Of a DNA stretch of 64,000 bases, positions 1-8,109 are shown piece after piece. The position numbers were made by a program, and so were the translations under genes. The DNA lies in contig JAHBTU010000001.1 in NCBI GenBank assembly GCA_019638455.1, positions 945,501-1,009,500 of the forward strand, read 5' to 3'. This DNA comes from Saprospiraceae bacterium. GTDB lineage: Bacteria > Bacteroidota > Bacteroidia > Chitinophagales > Saprospiraceae. Numbering within the stretch: the stretch's first letter is position 1; each line of letters starts with the position of its first letter. The notes beneath the pieces were generated by a model, which worked only from the letters and a program-made list of their open reading frames with translations, had not been told where the DNA came from and made no database searches.

Positions 1-897
1 CAGTTCGCCAAAAAGCCCCAAGTCGTTGTTTTTTAAGGCGTTGCAGGCTGAGATTACCCGCGTGTTTTCCTCGATGACAAATTTGCAGCGTTGGAGCACA
101 ACATCGCGCAGGCGTTTTTTTTCGGAAAAAAGCATCGCCAGAGTCACGTCGCGCAGGCTGCGGATATTTGGAAAAATGGTCGAGAGAACTGCCACGCCTT
201 CTTCACATTCGCGTCGGCGGGTATTGTACGCTGAATCCACGAGCTGGTGCTTCACGCCAGAGTCGCAAAGCACGAGAGCATGGTCGGGCATACGGATAGG
301 GAAGTACTCGGCCTCAAGGCTGCGACAGTCGAGCTTTATGGCGTGATTCGCCCGACCCATGAGCGAGGCGAACATATCCATGATGCCGCAGTTCATGCCG
401 ACGAAATTGTTTTCGGCGCGTTGAGCAAGCCGGGCGAGGGCAGGGCGGTCAAGGCCGAGGCCAAATAGTTCGTTGAGCGCAAACAGCATCCCGCTCTCCA
501 CCGCCGCCGAACTGGAAAGCCCCGCGCCGGTGGGGATGTTGCCGCCAAGCGTCACATTCACACCTCCCAATGTGTGTCCGTCTTTCAGCAGTTCATCAAA
601 GGTGCCGAGCAAATAGTTGGGCCAGTGTTGCTCGGTTTTTTGCAAGCGTTGGATAGTGCCTAAATATGAATGTTGGAAATCAAGTGCCTGAAAGTGAAGC
701 GCCTCGTCGCCTCGTGGCGACACCGCCAGCCATACGGCCTTGTCAATGGCGGCTGGCAGCACGAAGCCCTCGTTGTAATCGGTATGTTCGCCGATGAGGT
801 TGATGCGACCGGGAGCGCGGACGACGAGCGTGGGTGCGGTGCCGAATGGATGTCGGTGAGCGTGGAGGATGGATTCCAATGAAATGATGCTGTTCAT
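1..897 (-). CDS. galK: Galactokinase, 3' end outside the window
   Basis: GHMP-family kinase that phosphorylates galactose to galactose-1-phosphate in the Leloir pathway (cytoplasm). The first 299 codons are visible and the gene runs off the left edge. Residues 30-40 read GRINLIGEHTD, the galactokinase signature; a glycine/serine-rich ATP loop (PTGAGLSSSAAVE) lies near residue 130; the motif MNCGIMDMFAS contains the catalytic Asp. The residue after that Asp is Met, where the family usually has Gln. The start at 897 was chosen because the signature then falls at the usual distance from the N-terminus. It is divergent from the GH29 fucosidase across a 316-bp spacer. The identification is secure; the missing C-terminus cannot be judged. 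Confidence 0.95.
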   Translation of the reverse strand, partial: MNSIISLESILHAHRHPFGTAPTLVVRAPGRINLIGEHTDYNEGFVLPAAIDKAVWLAVSPRGDEALHFQALDFQHSYLGTIQRLQKTEQHWPNYLLGTFDELLKDGHTLGGVNVTLGGNIPTGAGLSSSAAVESGMLFALNELFGLGLDRPALARLAQRAENNFVGMNCGIMDMFASLMGRANHAIKLDCRSLEAEYFPIRMPDHALVLCDSGVKHQLVDSAYNTRRRECEEGVAVLSTIFPNIRSLRDVTLAMLFSEKKRLRDVVLQRCKFVIEENTRVISACNALKNNDLGLFGEL

Positions 898-1095
898 GTT
901 CGGATGATGGAGGGCAAAGAAAGTCAATCGATCATCAATGAGTGCTTAAAGGCTCAGAGGCAAGTATGCTTTCATCTTTGTTTGTGTTCATTGTTTGTCC
1001 TAAAGTGTTTGTTTTCAATATCTAACGTGAGTTCGGATTTAATGAAGCCTATCGAGATTACAGTCGGCGCATCACTTGCTAATAGTTCTGAAATG

Positions 1096-1128
1096 ACGTT
1101 TACGAAACTTCCAAAGTTTCGTAAACGT
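1096..1128. repeat. Perfect 15-bp palindrome in the galK/fucosidase intergenic region
   Basis: The arms ACGTTTACGAAACTT and AAGTTTCGTAAACGT are separated by CCA. It lies in the 316-bp divergent spacer (898-1213) between galK and the fucosidase, so it is not positioned as a terminator for either gene; an operator or a dispersed palindrome are both possible. The rest of the spacer shows no gene and no clear TAnnTTTG promoter. A palindrome with a similar outer sequence (CACGTTTGC...GCAAACGTG) lies at 55817-55852. Confidence 0.7.
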
Positions 1129-1213
1129 AAATCGCTTGAGCCGCCAAAAACAAATTCCAATGCGTACTTTCACCGCGAAGTAAAAGCATTTTTCGAAACA
1201 ACCACCCAATCTT

Positions 1214-2629
1214 ATGACCCGATTGTTCGCTTTGTTATGCTTTTTGCATTTGCCAATTTTTCTTTTTTCGCAGATGCCCGAACCCCAACTTCCGCTACCC
1301 ACGCCAGCCCAACTTGCTTGGCACGACACGGAATTCTACCTCTTTTTTCATTTTGGGCCAAACACTTTTACCAATCTCGAATGGGGGCACGGAACGGAGC
1401 CGGAAGACGTGTTCAATCCGACGGATTTGGACTGCGACCAATGGTGCCGCATCGCCAGACAAGCAGGCGCTCGCGGGGTCATTATCACGGCCAAGCACCA
1501 CGACGGGTTTTGTCTGTGGCCATCAAAGTATTCCACGCACACGGTTCGAGAGAGCAAATGGCGTGACGGAAAGGGCGATGTGCTGCGCGAGCTCTCGGAT
1601 GCCTGCCGCCGACACGGACTCAAGTTCGGGGTCTATCTCAGCCCCTGGGACAGAAATCACCCGGAATACGGCACTCCCGAATACAACGATGTCTATGTCA
1701 ACACGCTGACTGAGCTGCTAACCAACTACGGCGAGTTGTTTGAAATTTGGTGGGACGGCGCCAACGGAGAGGGGCCAAACGGCAAAAAGCAAGAATACGA
1801 TTTCCACCGTTTTGAGCGCGTAGCCGCACAGTTGCAGCCCGATGCGGTGATATTTAGCGACATCGGTCCCGGCTGTCGCTGGGCTGGCAACGAGCGAGGA
1901 TTGATTTTGACCGAAACCAACTGGGCCACCCTCGATACGGCTGGATTCCAACGCGGCTTGGGCGCGCCACCGGAGGACACGCTCAATCAAGGCAACGTCA
2001 ATGGCCAGCTTTGGCTGCCTGCAGAGTGCGATGTGAGCATTCGCCCCGGCTGGTTTTACCACCCCGAGGAAGATGATAAGGTGAAGACTCCGGGACAACT
2101 CTGGGATATCTACTTGAAATCAGTAGGAAGAGGAGCAAATCTGATACTCAATGTGCCGCCCGACCGGAGGGGGCGCATCCATGAGCGCGACTCGGCGTCT
2201 TTGGTCGCTTTTGGACAAAAATTGAGAGATGCTTTTCGTCACAATCTGGCTGAGGGGCGCCCCTGCCGTTTAGGCAATGGCCGCCATTGGTTCGATGCTG
2301 GCCTGACGGATGTCAACCAGAATACCTTTGCCGAGTTTGAAATCGTGCCGGGCGAATCTTTTCTCGAAATTGATTTGAAAAAGAAAAGAAAGATTAACAC
2401 GCTGCTGCTCCGAGAAAAAATCAGCACACATGGCCAGCGCGTGGAGGCATTTAAAGTGGAGGTGTTTGAAAAAGGGGGGTGGAGAGAAGTGGCCCACTCC
2501 ACCACCATTGGCGTGCGAAAAATCCTCGTGTTTCCCGAAGTGAAAACTTCCAAAGTGAGGATTGCGATTTTGGCTGCCAAAGCGCCGCCTGTCATCAACG
2601 ATGTGCGGATTTATCGCATAAAGTCTTGA
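1214..2629 (+). CDS. Secreted alpha-L-fucosidase, GH29 family
   Basis: A 471-aa retaining fucosidase. A hydrophobic signal peptide covers about residues 1-19. The (beta/alpha)8 domain covers about 30-345, with the GH29 motif AKHHDGFCLWPS (93-104) and FEIWWDGANG, whose Asp181 is the expected catalytic nucleophile. Residues about 350-471 form a beta-rich C-terminal domain resembling the F5/8-type discoidin module seen in GH29-B (alpha-1,3/1,4) enzymes. It probably acts in the periplasm or at the cell surface to remove fucose from glycans. It stands next to galK, which suggests a small carbohydrate-use locus, but there is no SusCD pair in view. Family assignment is confident; linkage specificity is inference. 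Confidence 0.9.
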   Translation: MTRLFALLCFLHLPIFLFSQMPEPQLPLPTPAQLAWHDTEFYLFFHFGPNTFTNLEWGHGTEPEDVFNPTDLDCDQWCRIARQAGARGVIITAKHHDGFCLWPSKYSTHTVRESKWRDGKGDVLRELSDACRRHGLKFGVYLSPWDRNHPEYGTPEYNDVYVNTLTELLTNYGELFEIWWDGANGEGPNGKKQEYDFHRFERVAAQLQPDAVIFSDIGPGCRWAGNERGLILTETNWATLDTAGFQRGLGAPPEDTLNQGNVNGQLWLPAECDVSIRPGWFYHPEEDDKVKTPGQLWDIYLKSVGRGANLILNVPPDRRGRIHERDSASLVAFGQKLRDAFRHNLAEGRPCRLGNGRHWFDAGLTDVNQNTFAEFEIVPGESFLEIDLKKKRKINTLLLREKISTHGQRVEAFKVEVFEKGGWREVAHSTTIGVRKILVFPEVKTSKVRIAILAAKAPPVINDVRIYRIKS

Positions 2630-2641
2630 AAAAGCGGGGTT

Positions 2642-2731
2642 CTAAGGTTCTGTATCCGTGGGGCGGTCGTCAGAAAGTCCGTAGAAAGCAGTGATAGTGA
2701 GGGCAAGGAAAAGAATGAAATAGGTCGTCAT
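2642..2731 (-). CDS. Possible 29-aa single-span membrane peptide
   Basis: A short frame below usual gene-finding limits: ATG at 2731, stop at 2642. The peptide begins MTTYFILFLALTITAFYGLS and then turns polar and acidic (DDRPTDTEP), as expected for a tiny single-span membrane protein. It lies between the convergent fucosidase and secDF genes, in a 384-bp gap that otherwise holds only a terminator. I see no strong ribosome binding site, but these are weak in Bacteroidota. It could be chance; comparison with related genomes would settle it. Confidence 0.35.
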   Translation of the reverse strand: MTTYFILFLALTITAFYGLSDDRPTDTEP

Positions 2732-2862
2732 CGCAGAGGGAGTGGGGGAGGTGTAAACCGATAGTTGAGTGTGGATTGAAAATACGAATGATGAACTTTC
2801 ACCGTCCTTTGTTTAGCATAAACTATGCCACAAGTAAGGTAGGCACATTCTGCCTGAAAGAG

Positions 2863-2898
2863 CGAGAGCCACCCCATGTAACGCTGGGATGGCTCTCG
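2863..2898. terminator. Bidirectional hairpin terminator between fucosidase and secDF
   Basis: The 9-bp perfect arms CGAGAGCCA (2863-2871) and TGGCTCTCG (2890-2898) are extended inward by an imperfect CCC/GGG pairing. It lies between two convergent genes, 116 bp from the end of secDF, and can serve both strands. Confidence 0.7.
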
Positions 2899-3013
2899 TG
2901 TTTGCCGCGTTTTCCCTTTTAAATTTGAAGTAGAGTTGGCATTTGTCACAAATTCTCGAAGGCGCCAAGAGAAAAGCTGCTCGTTCGCTCTTTGTGCCTT
3001 TATGGCAAAATCA

Positions 3014-6000
3014 TCAAGCCTTTGCAACTTTCTTGGAAGGCTTGGCTTTGTCTTCGGGCTTTGGCTCAGGAGCCACCACTTTGCCTTCGAGCGCCTGACC
3101 CTTTGTCAAATCCACCACCAAAGAAGATGCGACGAAAATAGAGGAGTATGTGCCGAACAAAATGCCCACCGTGATACCGAACGCAAAGCCTTTGATAGCA
3201 CCGCCGCCAAAGAAGAACAGCAAGAACACCACGATAAAGATGGTGCCTGAGGTGATGATGGTACGGCTCAGTGTGGTGTTGATAGCTTTGTTGAAGACCT
3301 CTTCTTTCGGACGGCCGGGATATAGGCCGAGGAATTCGCGGATACGGTCATACACAATCACCGTGTCGTTCACCGAAAGACCAATCACCGTCAGAATACA
3401 AGCAATGATGGCTTGGTCAATCTCCAGGGAGAAAGGCACAAGGCCGTGCAGCAAGGTGAAGAAAGTCAGCGTGATAAGCACATCATGCAACAAAGCCAAG
3501 ACTGCGCCCAACGAAAATTGCCACTTGCGGAATCGAATGAGCAAGTAAAGAAAAATGAGCGCCAATGCCCATGCGCCTGCCTTGAAAGAGGAGTCGCGGA
3601 TATCGTCGGCCACTGTCGGCCCGACTTGGCTGGACGAGGTAATGTGTGTGCCTGCTGCATCCGTCTTGATGAAATTGGAGTCGGTCCGAATGCCTGCCGC
3701 TTCGAGTCCCTCCCGAAGTTTGGCTACCACTCTGTCGTTCACATCCTTGCTTTGGTCATTGATGAGGTAGGATGTCGTGATGTTGTAGGTGTTCTGCGTA
3801 TTGACGGCCTTTATGACGGGGTTGCCACCAAAAGCCTGCGTGAGCGGGCCGCGCAATTGTTCTATTTCCACAGGCTGTTCAAACTGAACGTTGTAGGAGA
3901 AACCGCCCTTGAAATCAACGCCCAACTCGAAGCCGCGCATGATGAACGAAATGATACCAATGATGATGATGGCACTGGAGAACATATACGCATACTTGCG
4001 TTTGCCAATCCAGTCATAGTTGGCGCCCACCAGCCACTTTTCCGACCATGGGAAACTGTAAGCGAGGTCTTTGCCGCGCTCTATCCACCAGTCGGTAATC
4101 ATGCGCCCTACCAAGACTGCGGTGAACATGGAACTAAAAATACCCACGATAAGTACCGTGCCGAAGCCTTTGATGGGGCCGAGACCAAAATACATCAAGA
4201 CAAAGGCAGTGAGCAGGGTGGTGGCGTTGGCGTCAATGATGGCGGGCAGCGCGCGAGAGAAGCCAGTTGACACGGCTTTGGCCATTGTCAGCCCCGCTCG
4301 CAGTTCTTCTCGAATACGCTCGTAGATGATGACGTTTGCATCCACAGCAGTGGCCAATGTCAGCACGATACCGGCAATGCCCGGAAGGGTCAGTACCGTA
4401 CCCATGGAGGCCAACGTGCCGATGATGAAGAACAGGTTGGCCAACAACGCGATGACACTCACGATGCCTCCTTTGTTGTAGTAGGCTATCATGAAGACGC
4501 AGAGCAAAGCAACCGACAACAGCATCGTTATCAAAGACTTATTGATATTGTCGGCACCCAGAGAAGGGCCTACCTGACTTTCTTGCACGATACGGGTGCC
4601 TGCGGGCAACTTGCCCACCTGGAGAATGTTGGCCAAATCTTTCGCCTCCTCTACCGTGAAATTGCCTGTAATGGAGGAGTTGCCACCCGTGATGGGGTTG
4701 ATGACACGAGGGGCGCTCACCACTTCGTCATCAAGGACGATGGCGATTTCGCGGTTGCCAGCGTTGGCCGCTCTGGTCGTCATGTCTGCCCAAATACGCG
4801 CTCCGTCGTTGTTCATGGCCAAGCTAACAGTGACCTCGCCACTGCTGGGGTCGGGTTGTTCGCTTGCGCGGGTCACTACGGAACCATCCAAACGGGGCTT
4901 GTCGTCGTTGCCGACTTTCCGAATGCCATACAGCTCGTATTTGCCAATGGTAGTGCTGCCGAACCCCTTGTCCTCTTCCGCTTTCTGGCTCCACCGAAAC
5001 TCAAGGCTGGCGGGGAACAGTTGTTTGATTTCGGGACGTTGGAGGTGTCTGTCAATGGTCGAGATTTTGTTTTTGTCGGCATAGCCCAACACGGCACCCG
5101 TGGTGTTGCTTCCCAAAGTCAGCAACGAGAGCAAGGGGCCGCCGCCTTCCTGCGAAGTGGGAGGAGCATCCACGATGCGCATCTCAGGTGTCTGAGACGA
5201 ATCTGGTTGGCCATCCGCGCCAGTTGGATACACATATAAGGTGTCCTTGCGTGCGCCCACTTGATTGGTAGTGTCGCCGGAAAGCAGCCTGCGCAGTTTC
5301 AGGTCGGCATCTATGAAGCGTTGCTGGAGGTTGTCGTCGGTGAGGCGATATGTTTCCCAAAACTCGAGCTTTGCGGAGCGTTGCAGCATTTCGCGGGCGC
5401 GCTGGGGGTTGTCAATGCCGGGCAGTTCCACCAAAATCAAGTCGCGGGCAGCGTCGAGGCTGACGTTGGGTTGCACCACGCCCAATTTGTCAATCCGCTG
5501 TTTGAGGCGGTTGTAGGTTTCTTTCACCGTGTTGTTGGCGAGCTCACGAATGACGCGCACCACATCGGCATCGGGCGACTCGAAGTTGATTTGACCTTTG
5601 AGCGCCTCGTTTCGGGCGAAAATAGAGGCAAGTGGCTTGCCGCCGCTGCTTTCTTTCCATGCTTGGGCGAACATGGTAATGAAATCACCTTGCTGTGTGC
5701 GGAGCTGTTCGTCTGCCTTGCTGAGTGCCTGTGCAAATGCGGGGTCGCTTGTGTTTTGCGCAAGGCTTTTCAAAAAGTCGTTCAAATCCACTTGCAGCAG
5801 CACGCTCATGCCGCCTTTTAGGTCGAGGCCAAGCGCCAGCTGGCTTTTCTTCAGGTCAGCGTAGGTGAATTTTTTAATCAGTGGAATGCTGAATACTGGT
5901 TCGGAGGAAAGAGAATCCAGATAGCCAGCGTAGCATTGACGCCAAGTGACGGCTTCGTTTTTGGAACAGTCATCAGCATAACGTTCTGCCGCCTTCTCGA

Positions 6001-6091
6001 TATTGTTGGTCGGAATGGTCAGCGAGAACTGGTACAGACACACTAAGGTCAGCGCAATGAGGAAGAATCGGACAACGCCTTTGCCTTGCAT
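3014..6091 (-). CDS. secDF: Fused protein translocase subunit SecDF
   Basis: A 1025-aa inner-membrane fusion of SecD and SecF, which uses the proton gradient to help the SecYEG translocon release preproteins on the periplasmic side. The N-terminal helix (MQGKGVVRFFLIAL) is followed by the P1 head with the GLDLKGG motif, a long periplasmic region, six SecD helices, then the SecF half beginning near FELGVDFKGGFSYNV with six more helices. Two RND-type repeats are visible. The start at 6091 is preferred over an in-frame ATG at 6208 because a promoter at 6181-6209 lies between them and because Bacteroidota SecDF proteins start MQGKG. The lysine/proline-rich tail is typical. Confidence 0.95.
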   Translation of the reverse strand: MQGKGVVRFFLIALTLVCLYQFSLTIPTNNIEKAAERYADDCSKNEAVTWRQCYAGYLDSLSSEPVFSIPLIKKFTYADLKKSQLALGLDLKGGMSVLLQVDLNDFLKSLAQNTSDPAFAQALSKADEQLRTQQGDFITMFAQAWKESSGGKPLASIFARNEALKGQINFESPDADVVRVIRELANNTVKETYNRLKQRIDKLGVVQPNVSLDAARDLILVELPGIDNPQRAREMLQRSAKLEFWETYRLTDDNLQQRFIDADLKLRRLLSGDTTNQVGARKDTLYVYPTGADGQPDSSQTPEMRIVDAPPTSQEGGGPLLSLLTLGSNTTGAVLGYADKNKISTIDRHLQRPEIKQLFPASLEFRWSQKAEEDKGFGSTTIGKYELYGIRKVGNDDKPRLDGSVVTRASEQPDPSSGEVTVSLAMNNDGARIWADMTTRAANAGNREIAIVLDDEVVSAPRVINPITGGNSSITGNFTVEEAKDLANILQVGKLPAGTRIVQESQVGPSLGADNINKSLITMLLSVALLCVFMIAYYNKGGIVSVIALLANLFFIIGTLASMGTVLTLPGIAGIVLTLATAVDANVIIYERIREELRAGLTMAKAVSTGFSRALPAIIDANATTLLTAFVLMYFGLGPIKGFGTVLIVGIFSSMFTAVLVGRMITDWWIERGKDLAYSFPWSEKWLVGANYDWIGKRKYAYMFSSAIIIIGIISFIMRGFELGVDFKGGFSYNVQFEQPVEIEQLRGPLTQAFGGNPVIKAVNTQNTYNITTSYLINDQSKDVNDRVVAKLREGLEAAGIRTDSNFIKTDAAGTHITSSSQVGPTVADDIRDSSFKAGAWALALIFLYLLIRFRKWQFSLGAVLALLHDVLITLTFFTLLHGLVPFSLEIDQAIIACILTVIGLSVNDTVIVYDRIREFLGLYPGRPKEEVFNKAINTTLSRTIITSGTIFIVVFLLFFFGGGAIKGFAFGITVGILFGTYSSIFVASSLVVDLTKGQALEGKVVAPEPKPEDKAKPSKKVAKA

Positions 6092-6180
6092 ACTTTCGAT
6101 GTAGTAATTTGCGAAAAATGTTTTTACGAATGTTGATTTCCGGCATGATGCCTTGAAGCATACCCTCCGAAAAAAGTGCG

Positions 6181-6209
6181 CAAATATAGGGACATTGCTC
6201 GAAACCAAA
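6181..6209 (-). promoter_or_regulatory. Bacteroidota-type promoter of secDF
   Basis: On the minus strand, TATATTTG (6181-6188) matches the -7 element TAnnTTTG and is followed by C. TTTG at 6206-6209 lies 17 bases upstream, slightly closer than the usual 19-21. Transcription would begin about 80 bases before the chosen ATG at 6091, which argues against the longer reading frame. Confidence 0.55.
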
Positions 6210-6334
6210 GGGTGCGACGGAAAAATCGTTCAGAATCTTGTGAAACTTGCGTGGATGTGGCACATCCGCTTTGAGCGCATTGACAAACCAACAATCCCGT
6301 AGGCGGTCATGTCACACCTGCCCTGCGACGAGAT

Positions 6335-8107
6335 TCAGGCAGGCCAGAAGTGCAATATCAGTGGCACCCCGAACAGCAGTATCAAAATCTCCAAAGGCAG
6401 CCCCATGCGCCAGTAATCGGTGAATTTGTAGCCTCCCGGCCCCATTACCAAAGTGTTGGATTGGTGGCCGATGGGCGTTAGGAATGCGCAAGATGCGCCC
6501 AGTGCCACCGTCATCAGAAAAGGGTCAACCGACGCGCCCAAGCCATTGGCCACACTGACGCTGACAGGTGCCATGAGTACCACCGTTGCCGCGTTGTTGA
6601 TGATGTCAGACAGGAACATGGTGACCATCAAGAGCACGGCAATCATGCCCCACACGGGAATTTGGTCGCCCAATCGCAGTATCTGAGCCGCTATCAGGTT
6701 GGAGCCGCCCGTCGTCTCCAATGCAGTGCCGACAGGCAACAATGCCCCCAGCAATACGACTACCGGCCAGTCAACACTCGTGTATATTTCCCTCACAGAA
6801 ATTACTTTGGTCAAAACCATCAGCAAGGCGGCCAGCGTGAAGGCTATTTGCACTTGTGTGACATTCGTGATGATGAGAAAGAGCGCCAAGGCAAAAATGG
6901 AGAGCGCCAATACGATTTTTTGAGGTTTCTCGATGATGTACCCCCGGTCGGCTAATGGCAGACACCCCATATCGTTCAAAGTGTCGTGGATTTTATTCGC
7001 ATCGCCCTGAAGCAACAACACATCGCCAGCCCTGAATATCACATGGTCGAGTCGCCGACGGATTCGACTGCCCTGACGGGATATGGCCAGCAGATTCACG
7101 CCGTACCGCGAGCGCATCCGAAGCCCAGCGGCTGTTTGGTTGAAAATGGGCGCGTTGGCCATCACCACCACTTCCACGGTGGTGATATGCTCTCCTCCAA
7201 TCGTCTCGTCGTCGCTGCTTTCCCCTTTGCCTACCAATCTGCCCTTGCTTTTTTCCACGAAGGTTTTTAGTTCTTCCGAGTCCGCCTCTATCGTGACGAT
7301 GTCGCCCGGACGTAGCACCATGCTCATATCCGGCGCGTGAATGAGGTGATTGTCGCGCACGATGCGCAACACTTGAACATCACATTCGGTGAGGCCGCCT
7401 ATTTCGCTGAGGGAATGTCTATTGAGTTTCGATTCTTCTGTTATTTCTATCTCCGTAATGTAGTCTTCTATGTTGAACTGTCCTTTGTCTTGTTCCTTGC
7501 TGCCTCTTTCAGGCAACAATCGCCAACCAATTATTGAGATAAAGGCAAGCCCAGCAACAGAAAGTCCCACCCCAACATAAGCAAAGTCGAACATCTGGAA
7601 AGGTGTCCCTAATGCCTCTTCTCTAAAAGCGGCTACTATTATGTTCGGTGGTGTGCCTATCAAAGTCGTCATGCCGCCCAATAGTGAGGCGAAAGCTATT
7701 GGCATCAGGATATAGGAAGGGGAATGCTTGCTTTTGTTGGCTATGTGTATGGCTACTGGCATCAATACTGCCAAAGCGCCCACATTGTTCATAAATGCAG
7801 AAGCAACACAAACTATGGTGGATAACACAGCAATTTGCAACACAAGACTATCGCCCAATTTCATTACCCAATGGCCAATTACATCTACGAGGCCGGACTT
7901 CTGTAAACCATTGCTTACTATCAATATAACGGCAACTGTGATGACAGCCGGATGCGCAAAACCCATGAACGCCTCGTTGGCAGGTACAACTTGCGTGAAC
8001 ACCAATACCAATAGACAAATAATAGCGACAATATCGTGTCGAATTTTACCCCACGCGAACAAAATCAGCGCGAGGACCAAAGTTGAAAAAACGATTGTTT
8101 GTGCCAT
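6335..8107 (-). CDS. SLC13/DASS-type permease with two central TrkA-C domains
   Basis: A 590-aa inner-membrane transporter of the divalent anion/Na+ symporter superfamily (SLC13, also related to ArsB/NhaD). About 12 membrane segments are split by a soluble block (about residues 205-380) containing two RCK_C (TrkA-C) domains, a common arrangement in bacterial members. Family-like motifs include ASAFMNNVGALAVLMPV and GGMTTLIGTPPNIIVAAF in the first half and FLTPIGHQSNTLVMGPGGY in the second. The substrate cannot be read from sequence: sulfate, dicarboxylate and phosphate are all possible. Its ATG lies two bases after the stop of the BNR/T9SS gene, so the two are probably co-transcribed. No sulfate-assimilation genes are in view. 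Confidence 0.85.
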   Translation of the reverse strand: MAQTIVFSTLVLALILFAWGKIRHDIVAIICLLVLVFTQVVPANEAFMGFAHPAVITVAVILIVSNGLQKSGLVDVIGHWVMKLGDSLVLQIAVLSTIVCVASAFMNNVGALAVLMPVAIHIANKSKHSPSYILMPIAFASLLGGMTTLIGTPPNIIVAAFREEALGTPFQMFDFAYVGVGLSVAGLAFISIIGWRLLPERGSKEQDKGQFNIEDYITEIEITEESKLNRHSLSEIGGLTECDVQVLRIVRDNHLIHAPDMSMVLRPGDIVTIEADSEELKTFVEKSKGRLVGKGESSDDETIGGEHITTVEVVVMANAPIFNQTAAGLRMRSRYGVNLLAISRQGSRIRRRLDHVIFRAGDVLLLQGDANKIHDTLNDMGCLPLADRGYIIEKPQKIVLALSIFALALFLIITNVTQVQIAFTLAALLMVLTKVISVREIYTSVDWPVVVLLGALLPVGTALETTGGSNLIAAQILRLGDQIPVWGMIAVLLMVTMFLSDIINNAATVVLMAPVSVSVANGLGASVDPFLMTVALGASCAFLTPIGHQSNTLVMGPGGYKFTDYWRMGLPLEILILLFGVPLILHFWPA

Positions 8108-8109
8108 TG

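Noticed and set aside
6092..6208. Upstream ATG for secDF at 6208
   Set aside because: A promoter match lies between 6208 and the family start at 6091, and the extra residues have no similarity to SecDF.
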